From Trichobilharzia regenti (lineage: Eukaryota > Platyhelminthes > Trematoda > Strigeidida > Schistosomatidae): 64,000 bases of DNA. The stretch spans positions 24,977,379-25,041,378 of the forward strand of contig OX235263.1 of the NCBI GenBank assembly GCA_944472135.2, written 5' to 3'. This document shows, in pieces, positions 44,500 to 55,564 of this stretch. Position 1 is the stretch's first letter. Each line of letters opens with the position of its first letter. Under the pieces are notes generated by a model that saw nothing but the letters and a program-made list of their open reading frames with translations, was not told the origin of the DNA and searched no databases. The translations under genes and the position numbers were made by a program.

Positions 44500-45350
44500 T
44501 CCAGATGAACAGCAACAAGTTGGCAGAAGAAGCATCAAATATAGGAACTCACACTCCAGCTGAACATAGAGAAAACAGAGGTGAGTGATGACGAATCATG
44601 GCCATCACCAACAGCGACAGCAACAACAACAACAGACAACAATCACCCAGCATAAATGGGAGGAGTCTGAGAGAAACAACCTCCTCTACCTACCTACCAG
44701 GGAGACATCGTCTCAAATACAGGTGGACAGAACTGATGAGTATATCATCAAAGCGAGGAACAAGAAGGCAAGGCAAGCTTTCATTACTGTCAAGTCTGTG
44801 TGTAGATAGATCAATAGCACTCAGTACGAAAATGAAAATAAGATATGGATTTCCATCTCCAATGTGAAGTCAGTGCTACTTACTATAACTTGGCACCGTT
44901 TCACGAGGAGCACTTTGAACAAACTACAGACCTTCACCTTTGAGCTGTCTTCGCTCAAAACTTCTCTCAAGAAGAGATGGCCGGCCAGGAAAGATCAGCA
45001 ATTGGTAGGGATCTCTGGCAATGAGCGAACCAACTCAGTAGGAACTAATTGTGCAACAGGAGGGTGTGCAGAAATAAATGGAGGTGGATTGGCTGTTCAT
45101 ACTCTGAGAAAACAAACTATCAAGTGACATCACACGTCAGGCTGTGGCTTGATTGCCACCCGACTGAATGGGAAGCCGCGAGTTGGTCGTCAGTGTGAAG
45201 GTGACATTAAGGAGGTCATGCGAAGGGGAGATGTAAGCATATGGGCAGACGTGGTACCAGGAGAAGACACATTGGGGGAGAACTGAACGCGGTGGAGACG
45301 TACGTCTGAAGCCCTATGTTTCTCAAGGAACTAAAGGAAACAGTGGTAAG
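44500..45350 (+). pseudogene. RTE-B retrotransposon remnant, plus strand
   Basis: Plus strand: the CAACAACAACAACAGACAAC stretch, the KWEESERNNLL-type block, LPGRHRLKYRWTELMSIS, NVKSVLLTI, LNKLQTFTFELS and RWPARKDQQLVGISGNERTN. It ends with the RTE-B 3' phrase GAAGCCCTATGTTTCTCAAG, GAACTAAAGGAAAC. It resembles the minus-strand copies at 22410 and 31405. Confidence 0.75.
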
Positions 45351-45443
45351 AATATGACAATCAGATTATAATATTCAGCGAAGACACCCTTTTCAACAAA
45401 TTTATTATCAAGTCTTGTAGTTGTATATTCATATGTATATACA

Positions 45444-45468
45444 TGTGTGTGTGTGTGTGTGTGTGTGT
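45444..45468. repeat. TG microsatellite
   Basis: This is a run of about 12 TG units in the intron between exons E and F. Confidence 0.95.
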
Positions 45469-45529
45469 CAAGGAACATACGTACTGGATCATAGGTATTA
45501 TTAAAAAGACAGTTACACTGAAGAAAATT

Positions 45530-45615
45530 TTCTAGAATATTCTATGTATATAAACAAATGCATACATCATTATAGAGCCAGTAGAGGGAATTATCGCAAT
45601 TTTTCGTCCTTTCTT
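45530..45615 (+). mobile_element. Penelope-like tail fragment
   Basis: TCTAGAATATTCTATGTATA followed by TAAACAAATGCATACATC and TTATAGAGCCAGTAGAGGG matches the 3' tail of the copy at 43438-44460. Confidence 0.6.
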
Positions 45616-45686
45616 TTTTAAATCATTCTCAGTTTAAGAAGAAAGAAAAAACAGAAACAAACACACAGACAAACAACACTACTCAC

Positions 45687-46536
45687 CGTTTTTTTGCTTC
45701 ATAATAGACGATGGTTTATTCAGCGCACCATAGGATTTATTCCTTATGATCGGTGGTCTTGCAGCTACCCATACACGTGTCAACTTGGCTAAACGCTTTT
45801 CAGCTGACATCACCCATTGGGCAAGTCTATCCGTATCACGGAATAGACGATCACGAGCATCCAGTTGATTTTCTAATTCATTATTTAACTTTTCACATTG
45901 TAATTTAGCCCGTTTCAAGCGTTCTTCAATTTCTCTATACTTGGCTGCAACAGAATGTGGACTGATGATAATATTTGTGAATTGTGAACCGCTGCTGCTG
46001 TTATTGTTAGTGTTGTTATCACTACTATTACCACCACCACCGGGACTGGCAGTAGATAATTGCTCTGAAGACTTTGTCTCCTCCATCATCGCATGTGATA
46101 ATGATCGACAATGAATTTGATTCTGGCCTACAAGTTGTTTTAATAACTTTTCTGTTTTAAAACTGTATGCTTTCCAATAAGACTCTGAGTCGAGTAAACG
46201 ATCTTGAAAGACATTCACTTTATTCACCTTGGAATCGAGATCTAAATTAGTAGTTGACTGAGTTGTTGTTGTTGGTGGGGGACTGCTGCTGCTAATCGCT
46301 GTTGGGTCTGTTGTAGATGATAATGACTCTTTAACTTTTTGACTAACTTTCTCATTTAGAATATTAATCAATTCTTGATCAATTTCTTTTTCTAATCCAG
46401 TTAATTGATTAGTGAATTGTTCTGATTCTTTATTCCATATTGTCCATAAATTGTATAAATCTTCAAGATATTGAGATTCTTCAATTAACCAATAGTTGAC
46501 ACTTTCCCAACGTGTTTGCAAGCCTTCATTCGCCTC
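45687..46536 (-). CDS. Exon E, spectrin repeats with low-complexity inserts (residues 745-1028)
   Basis: The exon has 850 bases. The acceptor is set at GAATTAAAG/GAGGCG, the only AG in phase 0 after an in-frame stop, apart from one three bases on. The donor is AAAACG/GTGAGT, leaving one base. The translation has a good repeat start (LQTRWESVNYWLIEESQYLE, LYNLWTIW), then a serine, threonine and proline tract, more helix, a glycine, serine and asparagine tract (near PGGGGNSSDN), and a final helix with LAQWVMSAEKRLAKLTR. The low-complexity tracts sit where loops between helices would be expected. Confidence 0.87.
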
Positions 46537-46689
46537 CTTTAATTCGTATAGAAGAAGTTCCAGTTAACGGGGGGGCGGGGCACAGATGGGAAGGAAAATA
46601 AAAGCAAAAATATATGATTGATTTATGATGAATAGTCACGTAGGCAATTTACAACAACACAAATGATCAAATAATATCACAACAAGGCG

Positions 46690-46890
46690 TCGGTGGTTCG
46701 TTCAGTGTGGTAGAATACTCACCAACCTACACCCACAAACGTGACCTGGGGCCTGGTCCGATCGATGCATCTTTTAAACCACACTTAGCCCGGAGAAGAC
46801 AGAAGGTTGGAGGTACGGGTAACATTCTGCTACAGAAACTTCAAAGCTCAAGCTTGACTCCCTGTGTTCCACTATGAACAGAAGGGAGAG
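46690..46890 (+). repeat. SINE2 copy, diverged
   Basis: Plus strand: GTGGTAGAATACTCACCAAC, CTGGTCCGATCGATGC in the B-box position, AACCACACTTAGCCCGGAG, GAAGGTTGGAGGTACGGG, CTTGACTCCCTGTGTTCCAC. It is in the intron between exons D and E. Confidence 0.6.
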
Positions 46891-46904
46891 AGGCTAGAAG
46901 TAGT

Positions 46905-47180
46905 ATTAGTATTAGTTGGGGAGGGTAGATCAGTCGATATGGTTGTGAAACTGCATCAACTGAGATGGCTGTTAGGTGCGTTACGCGTGCCAAGCCAACA
47001 CATTTCTCTTCCAGCAATGTTAGTTGACATACATCTAGGTTAGAAAAGACTTAGAAATGGACAAATCAAAAACCTGGCATCAATCCATGAAGTCCTTGAC
47101 TATTGATTTGAGTCACGTGGGGAAGTTCAAGAAGATAATTCGATTTACAGACATGGGACCAGTGACTCAACACTCACTTT
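46905..47180 (+). mobile_element. RTE-A fragment
   Basis: CAGTCGATATGGTTGTGAAA, CTGCATCAACTGAGATGGCT, GTTAGGTGCGTTACGCGTGC and ATCCATGAAGTCCTTGAC correspond to the RTE-A C-terminal block (LHRLRWLGHVVRMP onward). Frames are broken. Confidence 0.65.
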
Positions 47181-47259
47181 GTCTACGAAAACAACATCAA
47201 TACCATAAGTTAACCTATCATAGATAGTATTTCGCACAAACTCGAGGATTTACAGGTGA

Positions 47260-47930
47260 AAACCAGAAATATGGTGGAAGAAGCACGCAGGCAGAGAAGA
47301 AAGGACAGATTTCAGCTGAGCATAGGACGTGATGAAGATAACCGACCAACAGTGACAAGAGCAACAACAACCAGCACCAATCTCCATCAACAGGAGAGAT
47401 TTGACACAGGTTACTTCTTGTCTTCACTTATCTAGGAAGTATCGTTTCAACCACATGTAGTCGGACGGCACGGATGAAGATCTCAGAGTCAGCCAGATAG
47501 AATCAGAAAAGCAAGATATGCCTTCATTAATCCGAAACTAGTTTGGAAATCTTCTCCACATACTCAGCCAGCCATCATAAACAACAAGATTCGGATTTTC
47601 AACACAAATGAGGAGTCAGCCAATCACAACATGGCCAGCGTATCACGAACAGAATTTCCAACAGGCCACTGCAGACTTTTATCAATAGCTGCCTTCACCG
47701 GATTTATACTGAAGATCAAATGGCCAGCCAGCCAACCAAACAGCCAGAAAGAATAAGCAACAAGAAACTCTGGCTGGGAACAAACCAACAAGCAACAGAC
47801 GGTTGATCAACAAATATGTAGGAGAAAATGGAGATGAATCGGTGAAGTATGCGTTAAGGAGGCCGTTGAGTGACATCGCGCTCAATGCAGGTCACTACTC
47901 GAGTGGGATCCCAATGGGAAGCGATGAGTG
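47260..47930 (+). pseudogene. RTE-B remnant, 5' side of a nested insertion
   Basis: The plus strand contains the block with ACAACAACCAGCACC, RKARYAFINPKLVWKSSPH, IINNKIRIFNTNEES, TEFPTGHCRLLSIAA, LKIKWPASQPNSQKE and the LLEWDPNGKR end. It is split at 47930/47931 by the RTE-A element and resumes at 49484. The last 12 bases, AAGCGATGAGTG, are the duplicated target. Confidence 0.8.
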
Positions 47931-49483
47931 TCTGTCTGTCTGTCTGAATTCAACATAGAACTTGGCACCGAAGTGCACCAGTTCAAGTTGCCACCTTCCA
48001 AATACCACACAATGGTACACAAGAAGATGAGTGAAGAGAATCAATACAGTCTGACAAGTATAAGAGTGAAACAGAATGGGTAATGATAGAAAGGAATATG
48101 AAAGATTACAGAGACTGAATACATCTGCGTTGGCCATTGACAACGATTTTGAGCCATGTCACCTATTGTCTCCAGCCATTGATTCCTAGAGTCCCGAGGG
48201 CCCCAACCCGGAAGTCTGCATCTCCCTACCTGACCGACTCAGTTTAGCTGTCAAGGATTTCATGGATTGATGAGGCCATGTTTTTGTTTGACCACCACTT
48301 ACTCTTTTCCAACCTGAACCTATATCAGCTAGCAATGCCCGTCGGGGGAGGCGATGGTTAGGCATGCGCACCACGTGACCTAGCCATCTCAATCTATGTA
48401 ACTTTATAGTCTCGTCGATTGATTTTCCCTCTTTGCCCAACACTCTACGCCTAACGTCAACATTACTTACCTTGTGAAACCACCTAACGTGAGAAAGAGA
48501 TCGCAGACATCTATGATCGAAAGCAGTCAACCTTTTCATGTCTTCAACTCGTATTGGCCATGTTTCAGAGCCATAGAGAAGGACGGAGCGAACTGCTGAG
48601 CAGTACACACGTCCCTTGGTTGATAGCCGGATGTCACGCCTACGCCAGAGATGGTGTAAGTCAGCGAAAGCAGCTCGAGCTTTTCGGATCCGTGCTGAGA
48701 TTTCATCGCCAATCAGTCCGTTGGTGCTAATACAACTTCCCAAATAGGTGAAGTGGTGAACATGTTCTATCACTTCACTCCCTATCACTAAGTTAGGAGT
48801 TGACGTGGTCCAGTCCTGTAGCAGCATCTTACATTTTGTAGGGGCGAATGGCATGCCAAACATACGAAGATTGCTGCTCAAGGTGTTCAGAAGACTCTGC
48901 ATTTTCTCATCATCCTCCCCTAACAGGACTATGTCATCTGCATATTCTAAGTCCATAAGACTATTCCCTGGTAACAAGTCGATTCCTAAGTTGTTACGTT
49001 CAGTTAAGGATACTTCCATCAGCATATCTATGATGAAGTTAAACAGAAATGGGGAAAGTGGACATCCCTGTCGGACACCACTGGTTGTTACCAATTCAGA
49101 TGACAATTCCCCATAAGCCCTTACACGACTACGTGAGTTTGAATAGAGTGCCTTGATTAGTGCAATGTACTTTCTTGGCACTCCCTTCACAGTCAGACAT
49201 TGCCATAGTACCTTTCGATCCACGGAGTCGAAGGCCGCCTTCAAGTCAAGAAATATGACAATTGTTGGACGCCGAAAAGTGTGTCTATGTTCTAGAATCT
49301 GTCGAAGAGTGAAGATATGATCTATGCACCCTCTACCTGGTCTAAAGCCTCCTTGATTTTCCCTTGTCTGTTCCTCCCGAGTTCTGCTTAGTCTATGCAT
49401 GATTACTGAGCCTAGGATTTTAGAGACTATGTTCGTTAGGCTGATCCCCTTATGATTATCACACGAGGACTTGTTTCCCTTCT
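47931..49483 (-). mobile_element. 5'-truncated RTE-A element with 12-bp TSD
   Basis: The element lies between two exact copies of AAGCGATGAGTG (47919-47930 and 49484-49495). On the minus strand it begins abruptly inside the reverse transcriptase at the right edge and ends at the left with CAAGTTCTATGTTGAATTCA followed by a CAGA-type repeat tail. Target duplication, 5' truncation and a simple-repeat tail are hallmarks of target-primed insertion by RTE-clade elements. Confidence 0.93.
48189..49481 (-). CDS. RTE-A reverse transcriptase, 5'-truncated but open
   Basis: The frame of about 430 codons has no stop. RT motifs appear in order: DNHKGISLTNIVSKIL, GGFRPGRGCIDHIFTLRQIL, VIFLDLKAAFDSVDRKVLW (motif A), SGVRQGCPLSPFLFNFIIDM (motif B), LEYADDIVLLGEDDEK (motif C, YADD), then FTYLGSCIS and the C-terminal HRLRWLGHVVRMPNHRLPRR. 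The endonuclease domain that RTE elements carry upstream is missing, so it cannot mobilise itself. The frame probably shifts near its end relative to other copies. It belongs to the RTE clade by motif order; SR2 is the known schistosome relative. Confidence 0.9.
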
Positions 49484-49670
49484 AAGCGATGAGTGGGTCG
49501 TCAGTATGAGAGTAACATGGGATACAGTGCGAGTTGGAGAAGATGAGAGATTATTGGTAACTAGGGGTCAACTGAAGAGGAGTACAGAGAACAGAAGAAA
49601 GTGGGTATGTCTTGTTGAAGCCCTCCCTCCCTATGTTCCACTCGGAAGTCAAGTGAATAAAAATAATGCA
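49484..49670 (+). mobile_element. RTE-B remnant, 3' side of the nested insertion
   Basis: It resumes from the duplicated target with GAGTGGGTCGTCAGTATGAG, GGTCAACTGAAGAGGAGTAC and AGAACAGAAGAAAGTGGG, then the RTE-B 3' phrase (TTGTTGAAGCCC, CCTATGTTCCACTCGGAAG) without an obvious long tail. Confidence 0.75.
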
Positions 49671-50284
49671 TGGCTGATTGTATGTTGTACAACCCTGTCC
49701 CTGTCTAACGAATTCCATGCAGAAGGGGAATATCAAGACTATTTCAATTGATTATATCAAAGTATTAACACACAAATATGATAAATATATGACTCAACAT
49801 CATCATTATATTGAATAAAAAGGAAATAAAATTCAAGATAAGGAAATAGAGATCCTACAAACTAATGGGTTGTAGATGTCTCTAAAGACCAGTAAAGTAA
49901 AGATAAATACAGTGAATAAACGAACGTGATATCATGATCAGAATGAAGATAAGCAATCAAGATATCAAGGTGTAGTTGAAACCAACTGTCTTTACAAGTA
50001 CAGATTCTAGGAGTCACACATAAACAAAGTTTGGGTATCTGTATTTCCCTGAAAGGGACTCAGACTAACAGACAATGAATTCGTGGATCGATGCTATTTG
50101 TCTTAGCCTTGTCACCTCCCCTATGATGCTTTATTCTTTACGAATTCTACTTTCTCTAACACAGTATATTAACAGTAAATTGAGACAGAAGATGGGTGAG
50201 CCATATTCCATATTTACTACATCCCAACAGAATTCGCAACTGCTTAGATACCATTATAAATGAGAACAAAACTGATAAGGCTAC
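49671..50284. other. Intron: no recognised content
   Basis: AT-rich sequence; the open frame at 50075-50263 is short and not supported by splice context. Confidence 0.4.
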
Positions 50285-50600
50285 AAACATTTCTGATTGA
50301 TTGATATAAGTAATTCGGTATCATTTACACCCACCAGTAGTACTTGTTACCCTTACCGAAGTGATCTGAAAACCTGACAGCCGTTTCAACCGTTTGAGAT
50401 CGAGCTCATAGGCGATGTCTACGGTGCCACTCAGCTCAGAAAGATGAATTAGTTCAAAACACCATCGAATTTTGATTTGCCAATTGAGCAAGTTGGTAAT
50501 ATACGCTTACTGGAATTGGCGATCTCTCCTGAAAACGAGTAAAACAGCCGTCCGGCGTTTAGAGCACTTTAGATCTGTCTGGTTAACTAACAGTCACTAC
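50285..50600 (+). repeat. Family X repeat copy
   Basis: ACCAGTAGTACTTGTTACCC, GAAGTGATCTGAAAACCTG, ACAGCCGTTTCAACCG, then GGTGCCACTCAGCTCAGAAA. It is related to 2270-2520 and 37690-37830. The right part ends with a SINE1-like CAGCCGTCC stretch. Confidence 0.4.
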
Positions 50601-50690
50601 TGATAGATGTGTGTATATGTGTTATCAAACTACTGACTTCACTCAACCAGTAGTACATAACATTAAAACCGAATGTACTTCGTTACTTTT

Positions 50691-50693
<3 letters not shown>

Positions 50694-50740
<47 letters not shown>
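50694..50740. repeat. TA microsatellite next to a splice donor
   Basis: An uninterrupted run of about 47 bases of TA units ends 8 bases from the exon D donor, counted in gene sense (AAAG/GTATGTC then AT repeats). Confidence 0.96.
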
Positions 50741-50742
<2 letters not shown>

Positions 50743-50747
50743 CATAC

Positions 50748-52264
50748 CTTTAAGTGTGTCCAACCGGTTAGACTAGCTGCTAACCAAAGCAGTTGATTCC
50801 GATCTTCAGTGAACTTTGAATTATGCGCAGTTCGACGTGCAGTATGTGCATCACGAATTGCTTGTAAATCCGTGATTGATTCAATCGGTGGTGCACGTGA
50901 CATTGACTCGGCAATACTCTCAATCTCTGTGATATGTTCATCAATACCGGGGACAAGATTTAAATATTGAGCTAAATAATCTTTCAGTGTTGTCAATGAT
51001 TCCGAATGTGTATTAAAAGCTGTTTGTAAGGCTTTTTGTCGTCTGAATAAACTAATTATTTTATTTTGAGCTTTAAATATTTCTGGACTAATTGAAGAAT
51101 CGGAAGCGGCTTCCCCCTGTTCATTTGATGATTGTAAAGGTGAAAAGTGAGTAAGTTCCTGGAATATGGAATTAATGCTGGTTAATCGTTGAGCAGATGT
51201 TTGTAATTCTGTTAAATGATTATTGACAGATGCTTGCCATAAGGATAGCTCAGCGGCAGCAGCTTTAGCTGCTGATTCTGCTGAGCCTAATTCATTCGCT
51301 TGAAGATTCCCTTTAGCTAATGGTTGTACACCTGTGACATTAGATAAATTTAACTCCGCATTATCAAGTAGTTTGTCAATTTCACGTGTACTTGTATAGA
51401 ATACTTCCCACCTAGCATTGGCAGCACGTAGACTAGCTAATTTTGTGCACAGATCTTGTTTCGCTGTGGACAGTTGAGCTTCAAGACGTTCAATGGTTAT
51501 ATCAAGTTCTGAAGCTCTTTCGGGCGTTGATCGCATTTTCATAGTTTCAGCTGCAGCTCTTAACGCTTTCAAGTCTGCCTCAGCTTTATTTAAAGCGTCT
51601 AGCTGAGCTGCAACAGCATCAGCTTGAACGCGGACAGCTTCCTGTCCGGCTTTAGTGGCTTCTTCAACACTTGCAGCAACAACACCAGCAATCCCACAGG
51701 CTAACGATTGATTAGCCCATTGTTTTGTTTCATCATCAATATGCAGTGTACTGGCGACATTGTCAATATCGACAGTACCATCCAGTTTACTAGTTGTTAA
51801 CGCCATCGCAAAAGCAGCTGCTGTCACGGCACTTGCATGTCCATCAATCAAATGTTTTGTACCTGTCAACAGGCTAGTTAAACGTTGTTTATGCTCTTCA
51901 AAGGCCTCGAATGCTTCAGCTGCTTGACGTAAACTTTTCAATCCAGTCTCAGCGACTTTATCTACTTCAGCCCATGTGGCTTTCAGTTCACTCTGTGATG
52001 GTTCTATCCAATCTAACATTTCACCAGCTTTAACACTCATTCCACGTTGAATCATTGCCAACAGGCTAGCATCTCTTTCTTCAGCTATTCGGGCGACCAT
52101 TGCTTCACGTTCAGCAAGTAAACGTTTCAATGCGTCTAAATCATTCGGTAACATTTCAGCATCTTCTTGTACAGCTTGTTCAAAAGCTTCACGTACAACC
52201 ATTGCCTTCTTACGCTCTGTAACTGCATTAGCGCGAAATTCCAGTGTTTCGGCAATCAATGGAG
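50748..52264 (-). CDS. Exon D, alanine-rich spectrin-like rod (residues 240-744)
   Basis: The exon has 1,517 bases, with acceptor TTTACAG/CTCC and donor TTAAAG/GTATGTC. It encodes about 505 residues with no stop. The first two thirds are unusually rich in alanine and glutamate (for example AAFAMALTTSKLDG, VEEATKAGQEAV, QADAVAAQLDALNKAEADL), while the end is more ordinary spectrin-like (LAQYLNLVPGIDEHITEIES, ending in TGWTHLK). Periodic tryptophans are few in the alanine-rich part. A long TA microsatellite starts 8 bases past the donor. The alanine-rich part could be a diverged coiled coil rather than true three-helix repeats. Confidence 0.92.
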
Positions 52265-53384
52265 CTGTAAATTAATAGTGGATGTAGTAAAAGTTTATAA
52301 TATTCTACAAACGTGAAAGCAGTTTATTGAAATATCGTTTAACCCGCTTTTATATCCAACAAAATGACTCCTTAGAAAAGTCTTATATAAGCCAGTCAAT
52401 AAGTAAAAGTAAAGAGCTACGCAGTTAAATACTCATTCAAGTATAACTTTCAATTGAAAAAAGACGGAGAAATAGACATAAACTGACACAGCAAGTGATA
52501 AAAAGTACCTATTCTACTCCCGTGATACCTAAACTAAAATAAAGTTAGCTATATGAGAGAAACGAATTCATCAATAGGCGATTTCTCACACTTTTCCTAT
52601 TCTTTAAGTCATAGTTGCGTCACATCCACCCTGCGCTTTGTCTTCATTCATGTTAAAGGCCGACGTATCATCGATTTATCTTCTTTGTAAGTCACATGAG
52701 TCACGTGGGTATTTCTGCCCTTTCAAATTTTATACGAGGACATATGTCGAGATGACCTTGAAACATGAGAATGCCATAATTTCTTCCGCCCCCGCTTTAT
52801 GATGATTGGTTGTTTCCAATCCGATACTGAAAAGGCATAGTAAAATATGATTGGTTGTGTCAGGATAGTAATTATAATATCTTCATTCTGGACAATATTT
52901 ATAAAATGTACAGAATTCACGGAGGAGTTTTTTGCATGATATTTTCCCTTCGTACACTATTTTCAAGTAAAAGATTAATTTACAGTATATCCAGGGGCAA
53001 AATGGTCTCTGAGCCGAAGCACAAACCATTCCATTATGATATATCTACTTTGTCCTCTTCAAGAAATCAACGATAGCTAATTGAAAGCCAATTGTAAGAT
53101 GTTCAGAAGTACATTTTAAGACTCAAAAATATAACTGAGGAACAGTTATCTCATACAATGATTGGAACACGTTGCCACCCGCATTCAGGTCTTTCCTCAA
53201 GTTTAGTAGGAACTTTCGAATCAGGAGCTTGTAAACAGTTTAAATACACACAAGAACAGATAATACCATTAGGATTCATATTTCAATCGATTAAAACAAA
53301 CCGTAAAAGCGAAAATCTAAGCAAAAGAGGGATGGAAGTTTTTGGTAGCCCATGTCTTAAGCAGGTCGCCAAATAGCACAGTTA
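52265..53384. other. Intron between C and D, right part: mostly unrecognised
   Basis: Around 52640-52920 there are GATTGGTTG motifs, a TTATAAAA box and CACATGAGTCACGTGG, suggesting old regulatory or LTR sequence, but no element could be delimited. No coding exon was found. Confidence 0.35.
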
Positions 53385-53620
53385 TCAATGCCCTCAGCAA
53401 CCTAATTACCTTCAAAATTTATTCCCCTTTATGAATTTGTATAAATCAAGAATAGTTTGTGCAGAATAAAATGGTATCGCCATTTACTTCGTCGACTTTC
53501 TAATCATTTGCTTAAAGCCTAAAATACTACTACTCAGTTTATGTACAGAAATAATTTTAACATACCTAGACAGTTCATTTTTAAACAAAAAAAACCAGCA
53601 TATTCATTTAATGTTAATAA
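53385..53620 (-). mobile_element. Penelope-like 3' UTR fragment
   Basis: Minus strand: TTTTTGTTTAAAAATGAACT, GTCTAGGTATGTTAAAATTA, GAAAGTCGACGAAGTAAATG, CGATACCATTTTATTCTGCA. This is the same 3' untranslated region as at 15310-15505 and 36520-36740. Confidence 0.75.
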
Positions 53621-53679
53621 TACGAGACAGTAAAAGCTCTTTATGTCAACGGTCTGTCTTCTCTTCTTGCCTTCTTGCG

Positions 53680-54125
53680 CCAAGATTCTGGTGGTATCCT
53701 ATTAACCGATGCAGCTGCTTCACAACCTTGTCGATTGATCTCCTCTCTCAACTACCTAGCACTCGATATCGCTCACCTTATGATACCATCTAACACAGGA
53801 GACAGAATTCAAACACTTTTGATCAAAGACAAATACCCATTTCATGTCCTCCACTTCCAGTGGCCATGTCTCACTCACAGCCATAAAGGAAAACGGAGCA
53901 GTACACACGCTCTTCGATCGACAGCTAACCGGATGGCATATGCCAAACGAGCATCCTGTATCCGTGCTGAGATTTCGTCAGTGATCAAACCGTTGGCGTT
54001 GGCTGATGCAACTCCCCAAATAAGCGAAGTGATCAACAAGCCTAGCCACCACTTTACTCCCTCCATGTCATTTAAGCTAGGAGTAAGTCGATGTAGTACA
54101 CTCTTGTAGTACCATCATCTTACAG
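53680..54125 (-). pseudogene. RTE-A remnant
   Basis: Minus strand: the CKMMVLQE-type block, LITSLIWGVASANANGLITD then EISARIQDARLAYAIRLAV, and the region complementary to 13270-13400. It is broken by stops. It is in the intron between exons C and D. Confidence 0.7.
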
Positions 54126-54231
54126 CCCAAATGATGAAAATGTAGCGGCTCAGTAATAAACAATAAATCTATTATAGCATATCCAATGTTTCATTTGAAA
54201 AATATAAACCATTAAACAGTTTATAACTTAC

Positions 54232-54560
54232 CACGAACCAGTAGGGCATCCATTTCACCGCTCAACTCTCTCAATGCTCCTAACGCGGCTGCCAGTGCAG
54301 CTCGTTTCGCTGCTAACTCTACATGCGAAACACCTCCATCCATAGATAATTCAGTTAGCATTAAATTCAGCTTATCCGCCAACGCATTCTGTTCACTCAC
54401 CATACCAGTCATTTCTTCAAATCGTGATAGCATAGCACGATATCGTGTAGCTAATTCAACAGCTGTCTTTTCATCAGAATTCTTTTTGTCAGATGGATCA
54501 CTTTGTAAATGGCTGAACAATTTTTCAACTTCATTAGTCCAATCTAATAGATGATGTAGT
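54232..54560 (-). CDS. Exon C, spectrin-repeat rod (residues 130-239)
   Basis: The exon has 329 bases. The acceptor is ATCTAG before A-CTA-CAT, and the donor is TTCGTG/GTAAGT, leaving one base that combines with CT of exon D to give alanine. The protein opens with LHHLLDWTNEVEKLF (repeat helix), has a short polar loop (SDPSDKKNSDEK) and continues with an alanine- and leucine-rich helix (AAKRAALAAALGALREL). The phase fit on both sides makes this exon secure. Confidence 0.9.
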
Positions 54561-54719
54561 CTAGATATGAATTAGTGATAGAGAAAAATAAAACAAGGTG
54601 TTTTAAGTATAACCTATGGGGAACAGAGTACATGTATTATTATTATCATTATTATTATAAGAATGGAACTTGAGCATTGTGGTAGAGTATAATTTCACCA
54701 GAGAGTAAATTGATTTGAT

Positions 54720-55010
54720 TAAAATCCCACATATCAGTGAAGCCTTTAAATTGAAGATAGAAAGTAAGACAAGACTGCCTCCCACACCATCATCAGTGAT
54801 ATTCCTAATTGTAGTGGACTGGATCACACGATGCCCTATGCGCGTGAAGAGCAAGAAGTCAAGAGTAGGCTGGACCGATAAGAAGACTCCGGAAAATCTG
54901 GATTTCTCGGATGAATTGTGTGTAATGTCATATCACTTGGAAGTCATATATATAGGCGAAAACCAACAAGTTGACAGAAGATGCAGGCAGCCAGGCAGTT
55001 AGCTGTCGAA
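54720..55010 (+). pseudogene. RTE-B reverse transcriptase fragment
   Basis: Plus strand: PPTPSSVIFLIVVDWITRCP, RVGWTDKKTPENLDFSDELC (motif C read as FSDE) and MSYHLEVIYIGENQQVDRRC. It corresponds to the RT palm region of the RTE-B copies at 23220-23400 and 32230-32390. Confidence 0.7.
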
Positions 55011-55019
55011 CACAGGAGT

Positions 55020-55275
55020 TCAAGTGAACACAAAGTGTCTGAATGGTTCTCTACCAGCTAGTCTTGTAACCAGAAGTTCCTGAGTTCGAACCCTGGCGAT
55101 GGGCGGGCACTGTTGAACGAATCCTCTATTGAACCAATTACGCAAAGTAATGTATTCTACAAAATACTTTGCAACGACTGTGAGGTCACCTATGTGGGTC
55201 AAACCAATAGATCGGAAGTAGTCAGATTATCTGAACATAAGAATTTAGCTGATTGTAGAATATTGTCGCCATGAA
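55020..55275 (+). pseudogene. SINE1 piece followed by Penelope-like GIY-YIG fragment
   Basis: 55020-55125 is a plus-strand SINE1 tRNA-like part (GAATGGTTCTCTACCAGCTA, GAGTTCGAACCCTGGCGATG). 55125-55275 reads EPITQSNVFYKILCNDCEVT then YVGQTNRSEVVRLSEHKNLA and DCRIL. That is a recognisable GIY-YIG start (YKI..., YVGQT) from a Penelope-like lineage different from the other copies, which have CIYxFxC and YIGR. Confidence 0.65.
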
Positions 55276-55564
55276 AATGAGTAATTTAGAAGAAACTCGG
55301 AAATTGCAATGCATGCATCTACACACACAATAGGGTGGACAGAGTTATAGTTCTAAAAAGTAATATAGGTAGGCAGGTGGAGGGAAAGAGGTTGATTACT
55401 GAATGCTTGTTCATCGAATCTACACTAAACACATGCAATAGGAAAGAATCATCACCAATACCAGAGATATATGGAAAATATTATCACCAATCAAATCAAA
55501 AGATAAAACTTACTTTCTTACTTTTGTTGTATTACAGTTAAAGTTATCACATTCTAACATTTCA

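Noticed and set aside
50748..52259. Independent single-exon gene starting at the first candidate start codon in exon D
   Set aside because: The first codon of the long frame is TTG, an acceptor lies 5 bases upstream, and the split codon with exon C matches.
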